From positions 8,618,001 through 8,682,000 of the forward strand of contig JAPFFF010000001.1 of the NCBI GenBank assembly GCA_039105265.1: a stretch of 64,000 nucleotides of DNA, written 5' to 3'. The notes beneath the pieces were generated by a model, which did not search any database, was not told the DNA's origin, and worked only from the letters and a program-made list of their open reading frames with translations. Positions 31,483 through 41,758 of the stretch are shown here, in pieces; position 1 is the stretch's first letter; every line of letters starts with the position of its first letter. This DNA comes from Tritrichomonas musculus. Taxonomy: Eukaryota > Parabasalia > Tritrichomonadida > Tritrichomonadidae. The translations under genes were made by a program, and so were the position numbers.

Positions 31483-34400
31483 ATGACTGACGATTTTAAT
31501 CCTAAACTTAATCTTCACCAATTATTAATTGCTTTAAAAGATAATATAGGAGTTTTGGATTATTTTGGAGCCAAGGCTTATGACTCAACTCAACAAAAGC
31601 AAATTTCAAATTTGATATTAGCTTTTGATGACCTTATATCTTATTTTCTTTGGCATCCTGAGAAAATTACTACAGATTATAAGCCATATATTCTTCGTGT
31701 TTTTAAAATGCACCCAAATGACGATCCAAATATTATTCACTTGCTTGAATTATGCGCTAAATGCATTATTACTGCTTTAAAATCTCAGGTGAAAACAGTT
31801 ATTCAACCATCTGACTTTTCCTTTTCAAACGTTATTGAGCACGTTAATAGTGAAAAATATTCAGATGAAGCCATAATAGATTTTCTTGAAATTATATTTA
31901 CTATATCAGACAAACAAGCAAGTGATATTGCTAATGCAGATCCCCATGATATCGATAAATTTTTTAAATATTATGACAAATTTGATAAATTATCAAAGAT
32001 TAGCTGCTTAAAATGTATCAACAATATTGTTTCACACCATGTTTTTGCACGATTTGTTATTTTCTTACCAATATTACTTGATATTGCGTCAGATCCTGAA
32101 CAAAGCATTTCACAATTGGCAATACAGGCTTTTATTACTATAAGCAAGGAAATTAGTGATATTAATACTAATATATCAGAGAATTTTAATCCACTCGAAT
32201 ACTGCCAAAAATTATGCAAATTTACATGTGCCTACAAAGACTTAAGATATCTTGGCATATTCATTGACTCAATACGTGCTTGCATTATTTCCTCGGCATA
32301 TACAATTCAAACCGTTTTTAGCATTATGACTTCTTTTTTGATCAAAGTTTTTGAAAACATTAGCGAAACTTCTGTTTTACGATCATCAATTAGATTAATT
32401 CTTGCATTGATGCCATATCCTGATGATGATTTAATTCAATTATATCCAGATCAAGAATTTAAATGGACAAATAAAGAGTTTATATCTAAAACAACTTTTT
32501 CTATAGCTAAGGAAGTTATTCCACATATAATACGAATTTATTATACAAATTTAACATTATCAAAATTGTGTCTTCAGGCACTCTGCATTTTTGCAAATAC
32601 AAAAGATTTTCAAATACAACTTCCTTATCCAGTCATTTATATGATGCATTTTCAATTATCTAATTACGATTACGTTCCGTATATTTTGTTAATCATCAAA
32701 CCATGCTCTAATCTAAATGAAAATTTGGAACCAATAGTTCGATCCAAATTGCTTGAGAGAATAATGGATATTTCCAATATAAATCAATTACCAAAAGATA
32801 TTCACATTCATCAATATTGTGATAAAGTTATTAAAGAGATTCAAAACAAACTTTATTTACTTAATACTGATAATACCAAACTTGAATTTGAAAATATTAA
32901 TCAATTAATACAATTGATTAAACAGAATCAACTTTCACCTTTTGATTTGCTATCATCATTTTTACAAGCCCCGAAAAGCAGTTCAAATTATGTGAAAACT
33001 ATAAAAAAGTTATTGGACCCATACAAAAATCTAGATTCAATCGAAGATGATGCTAGAGTTCTCGTAGATTTTTTACTCAAGATGCTTGCAGATATTCCAA
33101 TTCCACTTTTATACACAGATCCTTATTTACGAAATTATAATCAAATGGTTCGAGATGAGATCGTTATTCTAAATGAAAATGGCAATACTCCAGTTAAAAT
33201 TTCATTTAGTTCATTATTATCAAAATACAGTGAGCGAAAAAGTTATAATGAAAATAGAATTGAACAATTATTCAAAAATCCGAAAAATAATGATATAAGT
33301 AAAATTTTTAACTATGATGTACTAAGACATCAAAATAATTATTTATTGGACATACTTTTGCGTGAATTGTCTGATGATGGAACAGAACAATATAGAATTA
33401 ATGATATAATCATTAATGACCCAGACCAATTCGTTCTGACAATTTTACCTCAGATTAGTAAGAGTGCTATTGATGAATCTGAAAATTCGTTAGATACAAA
33501 CGCTATTCCAGATTTAAGAAAAATCATTGTTGAAAAGCAATATAGAATCAAAGTTGATAGGATGGATGAAAAAGTTAGACCATCAAAGAACAATAACTTG
33601 ATACCAACCCTTAGATTAATGAAAGGAGGTGAAATTGTGCAAGAGATCCTTGATATATTAAATCTTTTATATGAAAAAGATCAGCGTCATCATATTAATT
33701 TTGTCTACGAACCATTCATTAAAGGTATCAGAGAACAGATGAAATATTTATTTTTATCACTTTGCCTTTTTTCACCATGCTCTCAAATGATGGTTAATTA
33801 TCCATTTTTATTCCCCATGAGTGATCGTTATTACTTATTCCAGCTTCATATAAAAGAACCTTTAATGGCGAAGGATTTCTACATAAAAACGATCAATCCT
33901 GATTTCATACCAGAGAAGAGGACTCCATGTGCCTATATACAATTTATTGTTGATCGTGACCAAGTATTTAAGGAAGGTATTCTAATTCTTGAACGTTTTG
34001 CTAAATATAGAGCCGCATTAGAAATATCATTTCGCAACGAAGATGGTATTGGTAAAGGACCAACACGAGAGTTTTTCAATTTAATGTCAAATGAATTCCG
34101 AAAGAAGAGACACAGACTTTGGCGACGAGATAATTATTCAAGTCCCAGTAATGAAGAATTATATTCTTTCAATAAACAGGGATTGTTTCCAAATGCCACT
34201 GCATGTTCAAGATATATGCATGCTCTGGGATTATTTATTGCAAAAGCAATTCAGATGGAACAAATTATTGATATCCCATTTAATCCTGCCTTCTTTGATC
34301 TTGCAAGCGGTAGAGAAATTTTATTGAGCGATGTTGATAGAGAATATGCAATTTCGTTGAATGACGAAAGTTCTCCAGAAGCTTTTAAAGATTCACCATT

Positions 34401-34983
34401 CGTAATTACTATCGAAAAGCGAGATTTTGAAATAGTTAAGAATGGTCAAGAAGTTTTTGTTACACTTGAAAATTATCCAATTTTCAAAAAAGCAATTGAA
34501 GACTTTATTTGTGGAAAATACGTTAAAAAGAAGATTGATGCATTTGTTGATGGATTTTCTGAAGTTTTAGATCCAATGTTTTTGAAAATGTTCACTGGAA
34601 AGGAAATGGTGCAAATTCTAAACGGAAATAGAGAATTATTAACTGCTCAAAGTTTATCGCAATTCATTCAATGCGAAGATGGTTATGATAACGATTCAAC
34701 GCAGATTCGCGATTTGATAGATATTGTTTCAAACTTTGACCGAGATCATCAACACTTCTTCATTCAATTTGTTACAGGCTCTCCATTTTTGCCATTTGGT
34801 GGACTAGCAGCTTTAGATCATCCTTTAAAAATTGTCAAAAAAGTGGAATCTGAAAAATCATTGCCATCAGCTTCTACATGCATCAACAAATTAAAACTTC
34901 CACCTTATCCATCAAAAGAAATTATGAGAGAAAAATTAATTATGGCTATTACCGAAGGCAGAGACTCATTTGATTTAACTTAA
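31483..34983 (+). CDS. HECT-type E3 ubiquitin ligase, TRIP12/UPL3-like
   Basis: A 1166-residue ubiquitin ligase. It should take ubiquitin from an E2 onto its own Cys and pass it to substrates. The C-terminal ~370 residues form a HECT domain: RNEDGIGKGPTREFFNLMS, LGLFIAKAIQ, the phrase FVTGSPFLPFGGLAAL, and the catalytic Cys1133 in LPSASTCINKLKLPPYPSKE. The protein ends in the usual short tail with Phe near the terminus (GRDSFDLT). This C-terminus is closest to the TRIP12/Ufd4/UPL3 group. The first ~500 residues are helical and fit armadillo-type repeats, as in that group. The frame has no introns or breaks. The MITE-rich DNA upstream ends about 245 bp before the start. Confidence 0.92.
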   Translation: MTDDFNPKLNLHQLLIALKDNIGVLDYFGAKAYDSTQQKQISNLILAFDDLISYFLWHPEKITTDYKPYILRVFKMHPNDDPNIIHLLELCAKCIITALKSQVKTVIQPSDFSFSNVIEHVNSEKYSDEAIIDFLEIIFTISDKQASDIANADPHDIDKFFKYYDKFDKLSKISCLKCINNIVSHHVFARFVIFLPILLDIASDPEQSISQLAIQAFITISKEISDINTNISENFNPLEYCQKLCKFTCAYKDLRYLGIFIDSIRACIISSAYTIQTVFSIMTSFLIKVFENISETSVLRSSIRLILALMPYPDDDLIQLYPDQEFKWTNKEFISKTTFSIAKEVIPHIIRIYYTNLTLSKLCLQALCIFANTKDFQIQLPYPVIYMMHFQLSNYDYVPYILLIIKPCSNLNENLEPIVRSKLLERIMDISNINQLPKDIHIHQYCDKVIKEIQNKLYLLNTDNTKLEFENINQLIQLIKQNQLSPFDLLSSFLQAPKSSSNYVKTIKKLLDPYKNLDSIEDDARVLVDFLLKMLADIPIPLLYTDPYLRNYNQMVRDEIVILNENGNTPVKISFSSLLSKYSERKSYNENRIEQLFKNPKNNDISKIFNYDVLRHQNNYLLDILLRELSDDGTEQYRINDIIINDPDQFVLTILPQISKSAIDESENSLDTNAIPDLRKIIVEKQYRIKVDRMDEKVRPSKNNNLIPTLRLMKGGEIVQEILDILNLLYEKDQRHHINFVYEPFIKGIREQMKYLFLSLCLFSPCSQMMVNYPFLFPMSDRYYLFQLHIKEPLMAKDFYIKTINPDFIPEKRTPCAYIQFIVDRDQVFKEGILILERFAKYRAALEISFRNEDGIGKGPTREFFNLMSNEFRKKRHRLWRRDNYSSPSNEELYSFNKQGLFPNATACSRYMHALGLFIAKAIQMEQIIDIPFNPAFFDLASGREILLSDVDREYAISLNDESSPEAFKDSPFVITIEKRDFEIVKNGQEVFVTLENYPIFKKAIEDFICGKYVKKKIDAFVDGFSEVLDPMFLKMFTGKEMVQILNGNRELLTAQSLSQFIQCEDGYDNDSTQIRDLIDIVSNFDRDHQHFFIQFVTGSPFLPFGGLAALDHPLKIVKKVESEKSLPSASTCINKLKLPPYPSKEIMREKLIMAITEGRDSFDLT

Positions 34984-35371
34984 TATTGCAATTATTTGTT
35001 TTGAAAATAATAATATTATATTTTGTTAAGCTTATATTAAATTGTTATTTCATTTCCTGTTCTTTTTTAAATTGTATTTCCTATGCTTCTCAAAAAGGTA
35101 GTGATATATAATGATATATTTGGAAAACCATACCATCATTAAATTCCATATTGGGAATTTCGATTTGATTCTTTAATTTTTACAATATGATAGATTGGAA
35201 TTTTTATCAAGAACCACAATTCTCATCTTTGCATTATGTCATGATTTAAATTGTTCTCAGATTTCAAAAACTTAAACTAACAAAGAATAATAACTATTTT
35301 TAAAGGCAAAATGATTGAAATTGTTCACTAATTAAGAAAAACAAAATATATATAATCCGATAGATTCTGTT
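34984..35371. other. Convergent 3' intergenic region, no gene
   Basis: 388 bp between the stop codons of two convergent genes. It is AT-rich with no open frame or inverted-repeat pair that I can support; 3' untranslated regions of both genes must end here. Confidence 0.6.
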
Positions 35372-38300
35372 TTACTGAATGTTATAATGCAAAATCTCCG
35401 CGAGAGCCTTAAGAGTATTATCGCAAAACAAAAGCCTTGCTCTTTCTTTATCTGATACTTTAGTTGGCAAGCCATCTTTTGTCATTTCCCAAGCTTCTTT
35501 TGCCTCTCTGCTTTCTTTAACTATATCTCTTAATGCAGACTCTTTAATCACTTGGCTTTCCTTGGTTTCATCATCGTCTTTTTCTTCCAATGTTTCAACT
35601 TTTTCTTTACTACTTTGAGCACTGAGCCTTTCTTTACCCTTATTTCTAGAAAAGAAGCCGCCCTTTTTCTTTTCTTTTTTCTCTTTCTTCTTTTTCTCTT
35701 TTTCTTTATTACTCGTTACTATTTCTTTAATCTTATCATTATCAGTTTCTTTAGCTTCTTCTGTGTTTTCAGCTTTTTCAGCTTCTTTTGTGTTTTCAGT
35801 TTCGTTGGCTTCTTCATTATTATCGGCATCTTTGATTTCTTCATTATTTTCAGTTTCTTTGGCTTCTTCATTATTATCGGCATCTTTGATTTCTTCATTA
35901 TTTTCAGTTTCTTTGGCTTCTTCAGTGTTTTCAGCTTCTTTGATTTCTTTTGTTTCTTCAACATTTTCGGTATCTTCAGTTGTATCATCACTTTTGTCTT
36001 TACTTTCTTGTGCTTCTTTTAATTCTTTTTCAGCCAATTCTTTATTTTTCTGATTTTCAATTTCTTCTTCTTTTGCTGAAGTTTCGAGTTTCTTCAAAAA
36101 CATGTGGACGATCAAAAATATATTCAAAAATTGCGGAGCGTTTAAAACCTTTTCAACAGAAACAGTCATATAAATCTCCATTGGTGGTGCATAATCAAGG
36201 ACAGCATTAAACGCTTGACATACATAATGCATTGAACAATCATCATTAATAATTGCATTAATTATTTTTGTGCAAACTTCGAGAATGGCAGACTCTCTGC
36301 TATTTGTATTGAAATACTTACAGAGTCTTTCACTATCGAGCTGTAAAAATTGCTTTGAAACGATAACTCCTCCAGAACTAATACTTGAACAATAATTCTT
36401 CAAAGCTGAGATTATATCAGATGGTTGTTCCTTGAATAAAAGAGCAAACGTATAATTAGGCTTAAATGAATGATCAAACAATTTTTCAGAATATTTGTCA
36501 AATCCAATAAATAATAGATTATAAAAAACTGGCTTCAATTTGTGACAAAATCCGACTAAATCTTTATGTTGCATTTTTGGACAATAAGGAGAAATAATAA
36601 CTGAAACAAAGTGCCTTGTAAATGAAGGTGGCTTAAATTCATCAATTGGAAGCGAAGTAAAGTTGGTATTGCTTTCAACAAGTGAAATATATTTTAATGC
36701 TAAATGAATTCGAACTGGATTATTATGCGAAAAAGGTTTCAGCGCCATAACAATACGAATATATTGATTATAAGTTAGTTTGAATTTAAAAATGAGTTGG
36801 AATAAGAAATAATCAAGAGTTCGATTTTTTTCAAAGTATAAAATTAATTTGTCAATAAAATCAGAATTTTCTGAAGGAGTAGATGGTTGTGGTATCTCGT
36901 ACTGAGGCAAATCTTCAATTGAAATTTTGGTATGATAATATTTCTGTAGAAATGGAACACCAAGAGGGACATCAAATGAATTGGGTGAATAGATGTCAGG
37001 AATTGGAAGAATGTGCTTTGAAAATAGTGATAATGTTTCATATAATAATGGTGAATTTTCTGCTTCTTTCATCATGTCTAGAATTGAATCCATTTTTCCT
37101 CCAAAAATAAATTGTTCATCAGTATTTGGATCTTTATCAACAAACATATCTGAGAATAGAGGAAATTCTTCAAACCTTGAGGGATCAATTGATATAATTG
37201 AGTCAACAGCCATTCGTTCAATTCCAGTCTGTTCTTTGAAAATACGAGCTAAATTATATTCAGACAGATCATGAATACCGATTTCTGACATTGAATCTTT
37301 AATAAATTTTAATTCTTTTTCAGTTAATTCATCCCACTTCTTACGAATACAGGTTGTCAAAATTATAAATGAGTATATGGTAAAATGATCATTTCTATCA
37401 ACCTTTATTGTTGAAATCCAGCGATCGATATCAATCTTCATTTTGCGTCGACCTGCATAACCAAGAAAAGCCAGACCAAATCGTGAGTTATTAACTGCTT
37501 GACCAAGCGAATATTTTTCGATTTTTTCTTCCATTTCATGATTTGGCAAAGGCCTATTTGAAAACCACAGAAAAGTGAATAAAAGAGATTTGTCTGGGAC
37601 AAAGTATTGATAAGGTGAAACAAGTTCCAATTCACTTTCATCGATTGTATCTTTTTCTATATCTGGAAGATCATCGTCAAATTCATCAGATATCTCATGT
37701 CCTATATTAACAGAATCAGGCAAATCTTGGAGAACATTTGAATCATCATAAATAGTTTCTTTATCAATTATAAAAATGGATGGGCAAAGATCAACAACTT
37801 TTCGGTGAATATCATCAATAAATGCTAGATCACGTACATGAACTTTTGTATCAGTGTCTTTTAATGATTCGAGAAATTCAAAATCTTCTTCTTCAATTAT
37901 CCAATCTTCAAAAGGAATACTTCGAATGCATTCGTTGATATAATCTTTTTTACTTTCTTCATTTCTCAAAGCAAGAAATGTTTTATAACAATGAATTTTA
38001 TTTCTGTTTGGGAGTCGTAAAAGAATCGATCTATCCGTATCGGCTGCAACTTTCATATAAGCCAAAGCACTTTCGAATTGATATTTGTTTAAGCATTCTA
38101 AAGCTGAAAGTGAAACACAAACAGCTGCATCATAAGGAAATATTTTTTCGAAAAATTGTTTGATTTGGTTTTGAATTCTTATTTCCTTGAATTTCTTTGC
38201 AATTTCGTTGACAAGCTTACATGAATTGATAGTAAAAGCTGTGCCAAATATTTTTGCTATTTCAACCAAATCAACAGCTCTGGTTGATGGCATATCTAAA

Positions 38301-40054
38301 AACTTGGTAGTGGTTGATAATAAATATATACTTGAATCAATTATTTTTCCAAAAGGTGTACTTGGTAAGTTGTCATTAATCATTGATAACATTTCAGGAA
38401 GTTGCTTGCAAAAATGACTCCATTCTTTTGTAACGATTTTTTTCAATGGTGAAACCATCTGAAAATCAAATTTGAGAATATTTATTGACTCTAAAATAAC
38501 ATACAAGCATCGATTAAAGAGAAGCTCAGAAACTTTCTTGTCTTTTTCTGTAAGTTCGTCAGCAATTGATATGACAGCCTCAGGATATGCAGCAGCTGTG
38601 AGTAATCCAAAATCTAAAAGTTCAGTAATGAAAAACGGATCACAGTAAGGAAGAAGGGTTAAATACGAAGGTGCCTTTTCAAACCAATCAAGTTCTGTAT
38701 AAGGTAAAATAATTTTCATTTTATCAATCAATGATTGAATCTCTGGGATAACGGAAGGATGTGGCTTGTTTATAAAGCTTAAAATTATATCTAATAAATT
38801 AGTTCGAAGTTTTGATAATGGAAAAACATTAAAATCTATATTCTTAATTAGTCTGAGAATGGCATTTTGTTCAACAAAGTATTGTGGAAGGGGATTGATG
38901 CAGTAGTCTAAAAGTTTTTCTGCACTTTTTGGAGCTATTGAGTAAAGTTCATTAAAACATTCAACTAGAAATTCTATCGTGGCAACGAAAAGAAGTGGAT
39001 CTCGCTCAATTGAGTTAGTTTCCAAAAATGGAATGATTCCTTTAGGCAATTTCTTCTCAACTTTAATGAAATATGCACTACAGCGTATAATAGCAACTGA
39101 AAGGACAGTTGGAACAGAAGAGTCGAAAAACATAAACCTACGAAGTGCGTTGATAGGAATCATTGAGTTTCTTGCAGCAGATGTGTAAAGATCAATTATG
39201 GCAGATTTTTGAGAAAGAACTTGTGTGGTTTCCCACATAACATTTATTTCATCAAAAACTTCTTTCCATGCTTCTCGATCATCTAAAAGCCTTGGTCTGT
39301 TGATGAGCAGGATAATGATTTCTATTGCGCCAGATATTTCCTGTGAGTTTTGCGATTTAAGAGCTTCGAAAAGACGAGCTTGAAGTAATTTGATAGAAAT
39401 ATATATAGATGTTGGAACAAGTGGAATAACGTCCTTTAAAAATTGCAAATTACTACCACTTGTAATAATTGGTATAATAGCTTCTGGATCTTTTTTCATA
39501 AATGTAACAACAGCCACGGCTAATGGAGTATTTAAAAGAAATTTAACTAATGAAGGGATGATTTGACGTGAAAAAGTGTTAGCGAGCAGTTTCCAGTCAG
39601 ATTGTGTAAGATGGCTTAGAAATTCAGGTTGGCTACTTAGCAAAAGCGAATGGCAAGTTCCTAAATAATCTTCACGAAGTTCAGGTGAGATATAGTGAAG
39701 AGCATTTGTAAGAAAAGTTAATAGTGAAGCTTGTGCGGCAGGCTGGAGAGTAGTCGTTTGGAGACTCTGATAAACATCAAGCAAATAAACTGGAGAAAAT
39801 GATGATAACAGAGAATACCAATGTGTTAAGAAAGATTCCGCTTGCAATCGAAGGTTAAGTTGTTCGTTGTATGTAATTGGTAAAACCTTCTGAAGAATTG
39901 TTGGTAGCAAATCGCTTTTAAATTTCGACTCAGTTGGAATAAAAAATGTGATAATGAGCGAAGAAGAAATATCAACAAGTTTGGCCTCCGCTTGTTCATA
40001 ATTTTTTGAATTTATTAGAGAGTCAAGTGCTTTGAGAGACCGAGAAAGCAGCAT
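35372..40054 (-). CDS. Large helical-repeat (ARM/HEAT-like) protein, unknown function
   Basis: A 1560-residue protein that I do not recognise. Residues 1 to about 730 are almost wholly alpha-helical in character, with leucine-rich amphipathic stretches spaced about 35-45 residues, as in HEAT or armadillo folds. A short acidic insert (about 790-830, DDDLPDIEKDTIDES) follows, then a second helical part to about 1360. Residues about 1375-1480 are a highly charged, low-complexity segment with an 18-residue repeat (NNEEAKETENNEEIKDAD), encoded by a 54-bp tandem repeat near 35814-35910. A Lys-rich basic stretch (KEKKKKEKKEKKKGG) comes next, and a conserved-looking helical tail ends the protein. It is probably a scaffold or transport-type protein; no membrane segment or signal peptide is seen. 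Confidence 0.8.
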   Translation of the reverse strand: MLLSRSLKALDSLINSKNYEQAEAKLVDISSSLIITFFIPTESKFKSDLLPTILQKVLPITYNEQLNLRLQAESFLTHWYSLLSSFSPVYLLDVYQSLQTTTLQPAAQASLLTFLTNALHYISPELREDYLGTCHSLLLSSQPEFLSHLTQSDWKLLANTFSRQIIPSLVKFLLNTPLAVAVVTFMKKDPEAIIPIITSGSNLQFLKDVIPLVPTSIYISIKLLQARLFEALKSQNSQEISGAIEIIILLINRPRLLDDREAWKEVFDEINVMWETTQVLSQKSAIIDLYTSAARNSMIPINALRRFMFFDSSVPTVLSVAIIRCSAYFIKVEKKLPKGIIPFLETNSIERDPLLFVATIEFLVECFNELYSIAPKSAEKLLDYCINPLPQYFVEQNAILRLIKNIDFNVFPLSKLRTNLLDIILSFINKPHPSVIPEIQSLIDKMKIILPYTELDWFEKAPSYLTLLPYCDPFFITELLDFGLLTAAAYPEAVISIADELTEKDKKVSELLFNRCLYVILESINILKFDFQMVSPLKKIVTKEWSHFCKQLPEMLSMINDNLPSTPFGKIIDSSIYLLSTTTKFLDMPSTRAVDLVEIAKIFGTAFTINSCKLVNEIAKKFKEIRIQNQIKQFFEKIFPYDAAVCVSLSALECLNKYQFESALAYMKVAADTDRSILLRLPNRNKIHCYKTFLALRNEESKKDYINECIRSIPFEDWIIEEEDFEFLESLKDTDTKVHVRDLAFIDDIHRKVVDLCPSIFIIDKETIYDDSNVLQDLPDSVNIGHEISDEFDDDLPDIEKDTIDESELELVSPYQYFVPDKSLLFTFLWFSNRPLPNHEMEEKIEKYSLGQAVNNSRFGLAFLGYAGRRKMKIDIDRWISTIKVDRNDHFTIYSFIILTTCIRKKWDELTEKELKFIKDSMSEIGIHDLSEYNLARIFKEQTGIERMAVDSIISIDPSRFEEFPLFSDMFVDKDPNTDEQFIFGGKMDSILDMMKEAENSPLLYETLSLFSKHILPIPDIYSPNSFDVPLGVPFLQKYYHTKISIEDLPQYEIPQPSTPSENSDFIDKLILYFEKNRTLDYFLFQLIFKFKLTYNQYIRIVMALKPFSHNNPVRIHLALKYISLVESNTNFTSLPIDEFKPPSFTRHFVSVIISPYCPKMQHKDLVGFCHKLKPVFYNLLFIGFDKYSEKLFDHSFKPNYTFALLFKEQPSDIISALKNYCSSISSGGVIVSKQFLQLDSERLCKYFNTNSRESAILEVCTKIINAIINDDCSMHYVCQAFNAVLDYAPPMEIYMTVSVEKVLNAPQFLNIFLIVHMFLKKLETSAKEEEIENQKNKELAEKELKEAQESKDKSDDTTEDTENVEETKEIKEAENTEEAKETENNEEIKDADNNEEAKETENNEEIKDADNNEEANETENTKEAEKAENTEEAKETDNDKIKEIVTSNKEKEKKKKEKKEKKKGGFFSRNKGKERLSAQSSKEKVETLEEKDDDETKESQVIKESALRDIVKESREAKEAWEMTKDGLPTKVSDKERARLLFCDNTLKALAEILHYNIQ
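35750..35935. repeat. 54-bp in-frame tandem repeat inside the 35372-40054 gene
   Basis: The block starting CTTCATTATTATCGGCATCT repeats with a 54-bp period (near 35814 and 35868), with partial, more diverged copies on both sides. Being a multiple of three, it keeps the frame and lengthens an acidic Glu/Asn/Lys segment. Copy number is likely to vary between strains. Confidence 0.75.
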
Positions 40055-40281
40055 TTCTTATATTATAAAATTTGAAATAAAACTTGCAAATTTTTGATTT
40101 CACAATTTTTTGAATAGAATTCAAAAAGAACAAAAGTTATGATTATTTGTAGATGATGATTCATATGTTAATATACATTTTAACCACAAATGCTATTCAA
40201 ATGGTTAAAAAAAATAAAAAAGAGGAAGAAAGTAGAATTTACAGAGTATAATTTAAGAAATTCACAATTTTTTTTAAAAAA

Positions 40282-40890
40282 TCATTTAGCTTTCCGCTTC
40301 CCAATTTCAAATTTCTCTAGTTCATCTAGTTCTGATTGTAACCTTACTTTTAATGCAATATCAGTCGGAGAAAGGATTGGCTTTTTTTGTAATCTTGAAA
40401 TTTCATTTTGGATCTCATTTTTTTTCTCCATTATAATATTTTGCTGTCTTTTTTGTAAAGAAGTAATTGCTGTTTGAGTCTGATTATGCTTTTCTTCTTC
40501 TTTTTTCTTCATGAAAGAACTAAGCATTTTTTTCCATGGATTTGTTGGCGTTTCATCTTCATGTGCTTTAATAAGCTCACCAGAAATTGGATTATTAAGT
40601 TGAAGTTTACAACGTCGAGGAACAGGAAAGAAAGGAGTAATCTGTAGTTCTTGAAAATTTAAAGATGATATAAAATCATGAAATTCTTTAGCTCGAGCTT
40701 TTGATAATTCATCAACTAATTTATTTCTTTGAACTAGTAATTGTGATAATTTATCAACAATCTGGCGCTCATCTAGATCTGGGCTTTTGAATCGAGTATC
40801 AATTAAAGAAACATCTATAGTTTCAATTTCACCTAAAATTGCTTCAATTGGACGAGTAGTATCACCTTCAGATGGCGATATGGAACTCAT
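40282..40890 (-). CDS. Coiled-coil protein, unknown function (202 aa)
   Basis: A 202-residue protein without recognisable catalytic motif. Residues about 55-85 (VDKLSQLLVQRNKLVDELSK) and about 130-200 (a Lys/Glu/Gln-rich stretch ending in DELEKFEIGKRK) have heptad-like patterns and probably form coiled coils. A proline-rich middle part (ITPFFPVPRRC) separates them. The ATG at 40888-40890 is preceded at 20 bases by TTGAAAAAGT. The gene lies 227 bp upstream of the 1560-residue gene on the same strand. It could be a structural or adaptor protein; I do not assign a role. Confidence 0.7.
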   Translation of the reverse strand: MSSISPSEGDTTRPIEAILGEIETIDVSLIDTRFKSPDLDERQIVDKLSQLLVQRNKLVDELSKARAKEFHDFISSLNFQELQITPFFPVPRRCKLQLNNPISGELIKAHEDETPTNPWKKMLSSFMKKKEEEKHNQTQTAITSLQKRQQNIIMEKKNEIQNEISRLQKKPILSPTDIALKVRLQSELDELEKFEIGKRKAK

Positions 40891-41498
40891 TTAATTTCTG
40901 AATTAGCACAACTTTTTCAATAAAGCATTTATTTCGATAATTGATATAAAAATTAGAGAATGAAATAGAATTTAAATTTTGGCTCAAAAATCCTGATTCT
41001 TAATATTTTAAAAAGCCTAAATTTGAGAATTTTTTTTTTATACATAAAACGATAGTTCAGAATTTCTTTTTAATTATTCTGATTTCTCAGAAAATATATT
41101 AAAAATCAAGATTCATAAACACCATTTTCTTTTATTGATGAAAGTTATATTGCCCATCTTCGCAACTAGGACAATTTTATATATATTTAACATTTATTTA
41201 TGAAAAAAATAAAACAATCAAAAAAATTGTTCTTATTTTTTTCTTGAAAAAGTTTGTTTTTAATTGAAATTCAAATGTCAGAAAACAAATTATACATTTT
41301 CATTAAAAAAAACTGTTTTCATAAAAAAGTTATTTTGTAATTGAAAAGCACACTTTTTTTATCGAATTTTTTTAAAAATGCTCTTTAATACTTTGATTAT
41401 CTTTAAGAAATGAGAAAAAAGGAGTGCGTTATCGGCTTGTAGTTCTTTTAATAAATAATATTTTTTTAATAGTATCACAAAAAAATGAAACATGGCGA
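40891..41498. other. Intergenic, no gene
   Basis: About 600 bp of AT-rich sequence between two minus-strand genes. Apart from the promoter motif at 40911-40920, I see no repeat, inverted pair or open frame here. Confidence 0.55.
40911..40920 (-). promoter_or_regulatory. Candidate core-promoter motif TTGAAAAAGT (coiled-coil gene)
   Basis: On the minus strand the ten bases TTGAAAAAGT end 20 bases before the ATG at 40890. They match the motif before the HECT gene and before the gene starting at 41759. Confidence 0.4.
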
Positions 41499-41711
41499 TT
41501 AGTTGAGACTTTTTTTAGCAACAAAGTCATCATCTGAAGATGCGCTTGATGATTCTTCTTTTGTCTGACTTTCATATTGAAGTCCTTTAGATGCATAAAA
41601 AACGTGCTGCTTTTCAACAACATAATCCATTGGTGATTTAAGACAAAATGTCACCACATCAATGGTTGTATCAAAAACTGGTCTTAGTTGTTTCTGCACT
41701 TCTGTTTCCAT
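41499..41711 (-). CDS. Small acidic-tailed protein, 70 aa
   Basis: A short gene with normal amino-acid composition. An N-terminal part (METEVQKQLRPVFDTTID) is followed by a mid part with a Cys and a Tyr-rich segment, and then a Ser/Asp/Glu tail (EESSSASSDDDF) that would be a good casein-kinase-2 target. Its start faces the start of the 41759 gene, with only 47 bp between the two ATGs. No family is recognised. Good composition and position support it as real, but its small size leaves doubt. Confidence 0.5.
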   Translation of the reverse strand: METEVQKQLRPVFDTTIDVVTFCLKSPMDYVVEKQHVFYASKGLQYESQTKEESSSASSDDDFVAKKSLN

Positions 41712-41758
41712 TTACTTTAAATTGAAAAAGTGAATTTAAAATTTTTGTGATTCCTTTA
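41712..41758. promoter_or_regulatory. 47-bp divergent promoter region
   Basis: The only sequence between two head-to-head start codons. It contains TTGAAAAAGT (41722-41731) for the rightward gene, 27 bases before its ATG. The same sequence read the other way lies close to the leftward ATG. If both small genes are expressed, initiation in both directions must be packed in this stretch or overlap the coding regions. Confidence 0.35.
41722..41731 (+). promoter_or_regulatory. Candidate core-promoter motif TTGAAAAAGT (membrane-protein gene)
   Basis: The ten bases TTGAAAAAGT end 27 bases before the ATG at 41759, within the 47-bp divergent region. Third occurrence of the motif at a similar distance before a host gene in this window. 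Confidence 0.4.

Noticed and set aside
35552-36210. Phe- or Ser-rich frames on the plus strand
   Set aside because: They are the opposite strand of the acidic, Lys-rich repeat segment of the 1560-residue gene and have no independent support.
41747-41758. GTG start for the 120-residue membrane protein
   Set aside because: Eukaryotic genes rarely start at GTG, and an ATG lies four codons further on in frame with a promoter-like motif at a fitting distance.
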